7,487 nucleotides of DNA from an uncultured Acetatifactor sp. (GTDB taxonomy: Bacteria; Bacillota; Clostridia; Lachnospirales; Lachnospiraceae), in contig CAJULV010000097.1 of assembly GCA_910587555.1 (NCBI GenBank), forward strand, positions 1 to 7,487. Reading direction: 5' to 3'. A model generated the notes under the pieces. The model searched no databases. It had not been told where the DNA came from and saw only the letters and a program-made list of their open reading frames with translations. Shown here in pieces: positions 6,669 through 7,487 of the stretch. The stretch's first letter is position 1; each line of letters opens with the position of its first letter. Made by a program: the position numbers and the translations under genes.

Positions 6669-6697
6669 AGAATATACCCCCGCAGGGTATTTGTCAA
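6669..6697 (-). promoter_or_regulatory. Promoter of the csoR-copA operon
   Basis: A consensus TTGACA (6692-6697) is followed after 17 bases by TATTCT (6669-6674); TATATT (6671-6676) with a 15-base spacer is the alternative -10. The spacer is filled by CsoR-type operator 1, so bound repressor would block RNA polymerase directly. The -35 sits 22 bases past the stop of the preceding gene, with no intrinsic terminator between. Confidence 0.8.
6674..6690 (-). promoter_or_regulatory. CsoR-type operator 1, between -35 and -10
   Basis: ATACCCCCGCAGGGTAT has the G/C-tract core with TACCC and GGGTA halves typical of CsoR operators in Firmicutes. It occupies the promoter spacer exactly, the expected place for a repressor site. 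Its link to the csoR gene that follows supports the assignment. Confidence 0.85.
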
Positions 6698-6719
6698 GAT
6701 ATTTTTTCAAATCACAGCC

Positions 6720-7355
6720 TCACACGGTTGTCACTGCCGCCTGGCCGGAAGGCTCCAGTACCTGCAGAAGCTCCTCTCCCGCCTTCACGTAGTCTCCGGC
6801 AGTGACCCGGACTTCCCCGCCGTAAAATGCAGATTCCACACAGACTGACACTTCCGCTGATATCCCTTCCGCCTCCAGCCCGCTCCTGTCAAATTCCAGC
6901 AACAATTTTCCTTTCTCCACCACCTCATTGCGGATTATCCTGGGACGGTAATAACGCGACAGCAGGTCGTCATCCGCTCCCCCGGCCTGAATATACAGCT
7001 CTGCCCCGAATTCCGTAGTAAAGCAAAAGGAATTCCCCATGGGGAACAATCTGCTGATTTTCCCGCTGACAGGCGCATACAGCTTGTCCGTATCCGGGTA
7101 GATGACCACTGTGGGATGTTCCCCTTCCTCCCTGGCAACCACTTCCCCGGATACCGGGCTGCCGACAGTCCAGGCCGTCCTGTCCGCCTCCTGGCAATGC
7201 CCCTTCCTCCGCCATATCCTGACATGCCTGTCCGGCTCCGCATTTCTCTCCTCCTTCTCTTCCTCCTCCCCTTCCCAAATCCCATACATGGATATCCGTC
7301 CCGCCATAAACCCTGCCACCAGCGCTGTCATCATCCACATTACAGTCAACAACAT
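6720..7355 (-). CDS. Membrane-anchored PTS EIIA(Glc)-like domain protein lacking both conserved histidines
   Basis: This 211-residue protein starts with a membrane segment (about 1-19, LLTVMWMMTALVAGFMAG), then an acidic, low-complexity linker (27-60), then an EIIA(Glc)/Crr-type barrel at about 64-176: SPVSGEVV (66-73), LYAPVSGKISRLFP (92-105), FGAELYIQAG (116-125), EKGKLLLEFD (147-156). In true EIIA the active-site phosphohistidine lies in ELxxHxG; here it is Gln123 (ELYIQAG). The second histidine, fifteen residues earlier, is Asn108. Phosphotransfer is therefore not expected, and a structural or binding role is more likely. Residues 180-200 resemble another hybrid-barrel turn (VTAGDYVKAGEELL). 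The start is well supported by AGGAGG nine bases upstream (7365-7370). It would probably be auto-annotated as a PTS glucose IIA component; that functional label is doubtful. No PTS partner is in view, and its own promoter was not clear. Confidence 0.75.
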   Translation of the reverse strand: MLLTVMWMMTALVAGFMAGRISMYGIWEGEEEEKEERNAEPDRHVRIWRRKGHCQEADRTAWTVGSPVSGEVVAREEGEHPTVVIYPDTDKLYAPVSGKISRLFPMGNSFCFTTEFGAELYIQAGGADDDLLSRYYRPRIIRNEVVEKGKLLLEFDRSGLEAEGISAEVSVCVESAFYGGEVRVTAGDYVKAGEELLQVLEPSGQAAVTTV

Positions 7356-7422
7356 CAGAAATTACCTCCTTTATTTTCATTCTGTCCCTACCAGTTTTTC
7401 CCTTTACAGAAAATCATATACA

Positions 7423-7437
7423 TATTTTTGAAAAATA
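7423..7437. repeat. AT-rich 15-base dyad next to the divergent promoter
   Basis: TATTTTT and AAAAATA flank a single G, four bases before the plus-strand -35. It could be an UP-element-like A/T tract or a binding site shared by the two divergent units. No convincing minus-strand promoter was found in 7356-7487 for the EIIA-like gene. Confidence 0.4.
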
Positions 7438-7441
7438 GGGG

Positions 7442-7471
7442 TTGACATATCTCACACATAAGTGTTATACT
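7442..7471 (+). promoter_or_regulatory. Strong plus-strand promoter pointing out of the window
   Basis: A consensus TTGACA (7442-7447) is followed by TATACT (7466-7471) after 18 bases, or TTATAC after 17. A dyad ACAC-ATAA-GTGT (7454-7465) fills the end of the spacer and could be an operator. It is the only evidence here for a divergently transcribed gene, which would start beyond base 7487. Confidence 0.7.
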
Positions 7472-7487
7472 GCAACCGTATTCTAAA

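Noticed and set aside
1..7487. CRISPR array, tRNA, rRNA, insertion sequence or phage attachment site
   Set aside because: No regularly spaced direct repeats, no cloverleaf or rRNA sequence, no transposase frame and no terminal inverted repeats were found on reading both strands.

Overview
The window reads as chromosomal DNA from a Gram-positive anaerobe of the Clostridia, most likely Lachnospiraceae. The basis is strong AGGAGG-type ribosome sites, sigma-A style promoters, a CsoR-CopA copper module of clostridial type, fairly GC-rich codon use and AT-rich intergenic DNA. The family assignment is an inference, not a database match. All five complete genes and one partial gene lie on the minus strand, so transcription runs from right to left.

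Right edge (7356-7487): the start of a divergent unit. A plus-strand promoter near the end of the window points out of it, with two short dyads beside it. Then, leftward, 6720-7355 encodes a small membrane-anchored protein with a PTS EIIA(Glc)-like fold that has lost both conserved histidines.

Centre (3380-6720): a copper-resistance operon. A promoter with a CsoR-type operator between its -35 and -10, plus a second nearly identical operator in the opposite orientation just after the predicted transcription start, drives csoR (copper-sensing repressor) and copA (Cu(I)-exporting P-type ATPase). CopA carries an extra CopZ-like metal-binding domain at its C-terminus. That domain has its own internal Shine-Dalgarno and in-frame ATG, so a free chaperone may be made from the same message.

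Left-centre (1219-3298): two overlapping genes encode a MotA/TolQ/ExbB-family channel subunit with a long helical tail and a MotB/OmpA-like partner with a transmembrane aspartate, long coiled-coil stalk and peptidoglycan-binding domain. Together they look like the ZorA-ZorB ion-driven motor of Zorya anti-phage systems, but no ZorC, ZorD or ZorE is present. They follow copA after only 81 bases, with no clear terminator or promoter between, so they may be co-transcribed with the copper genes. This orphan motor is the most interesting part of the window.

Left edge (1-1218): a 299-base intergenic region with a hairpin and a promoter, then the first 306 codons of clpB (disaggregase), which runs off the window. 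It appears to be an independent transcription unit.
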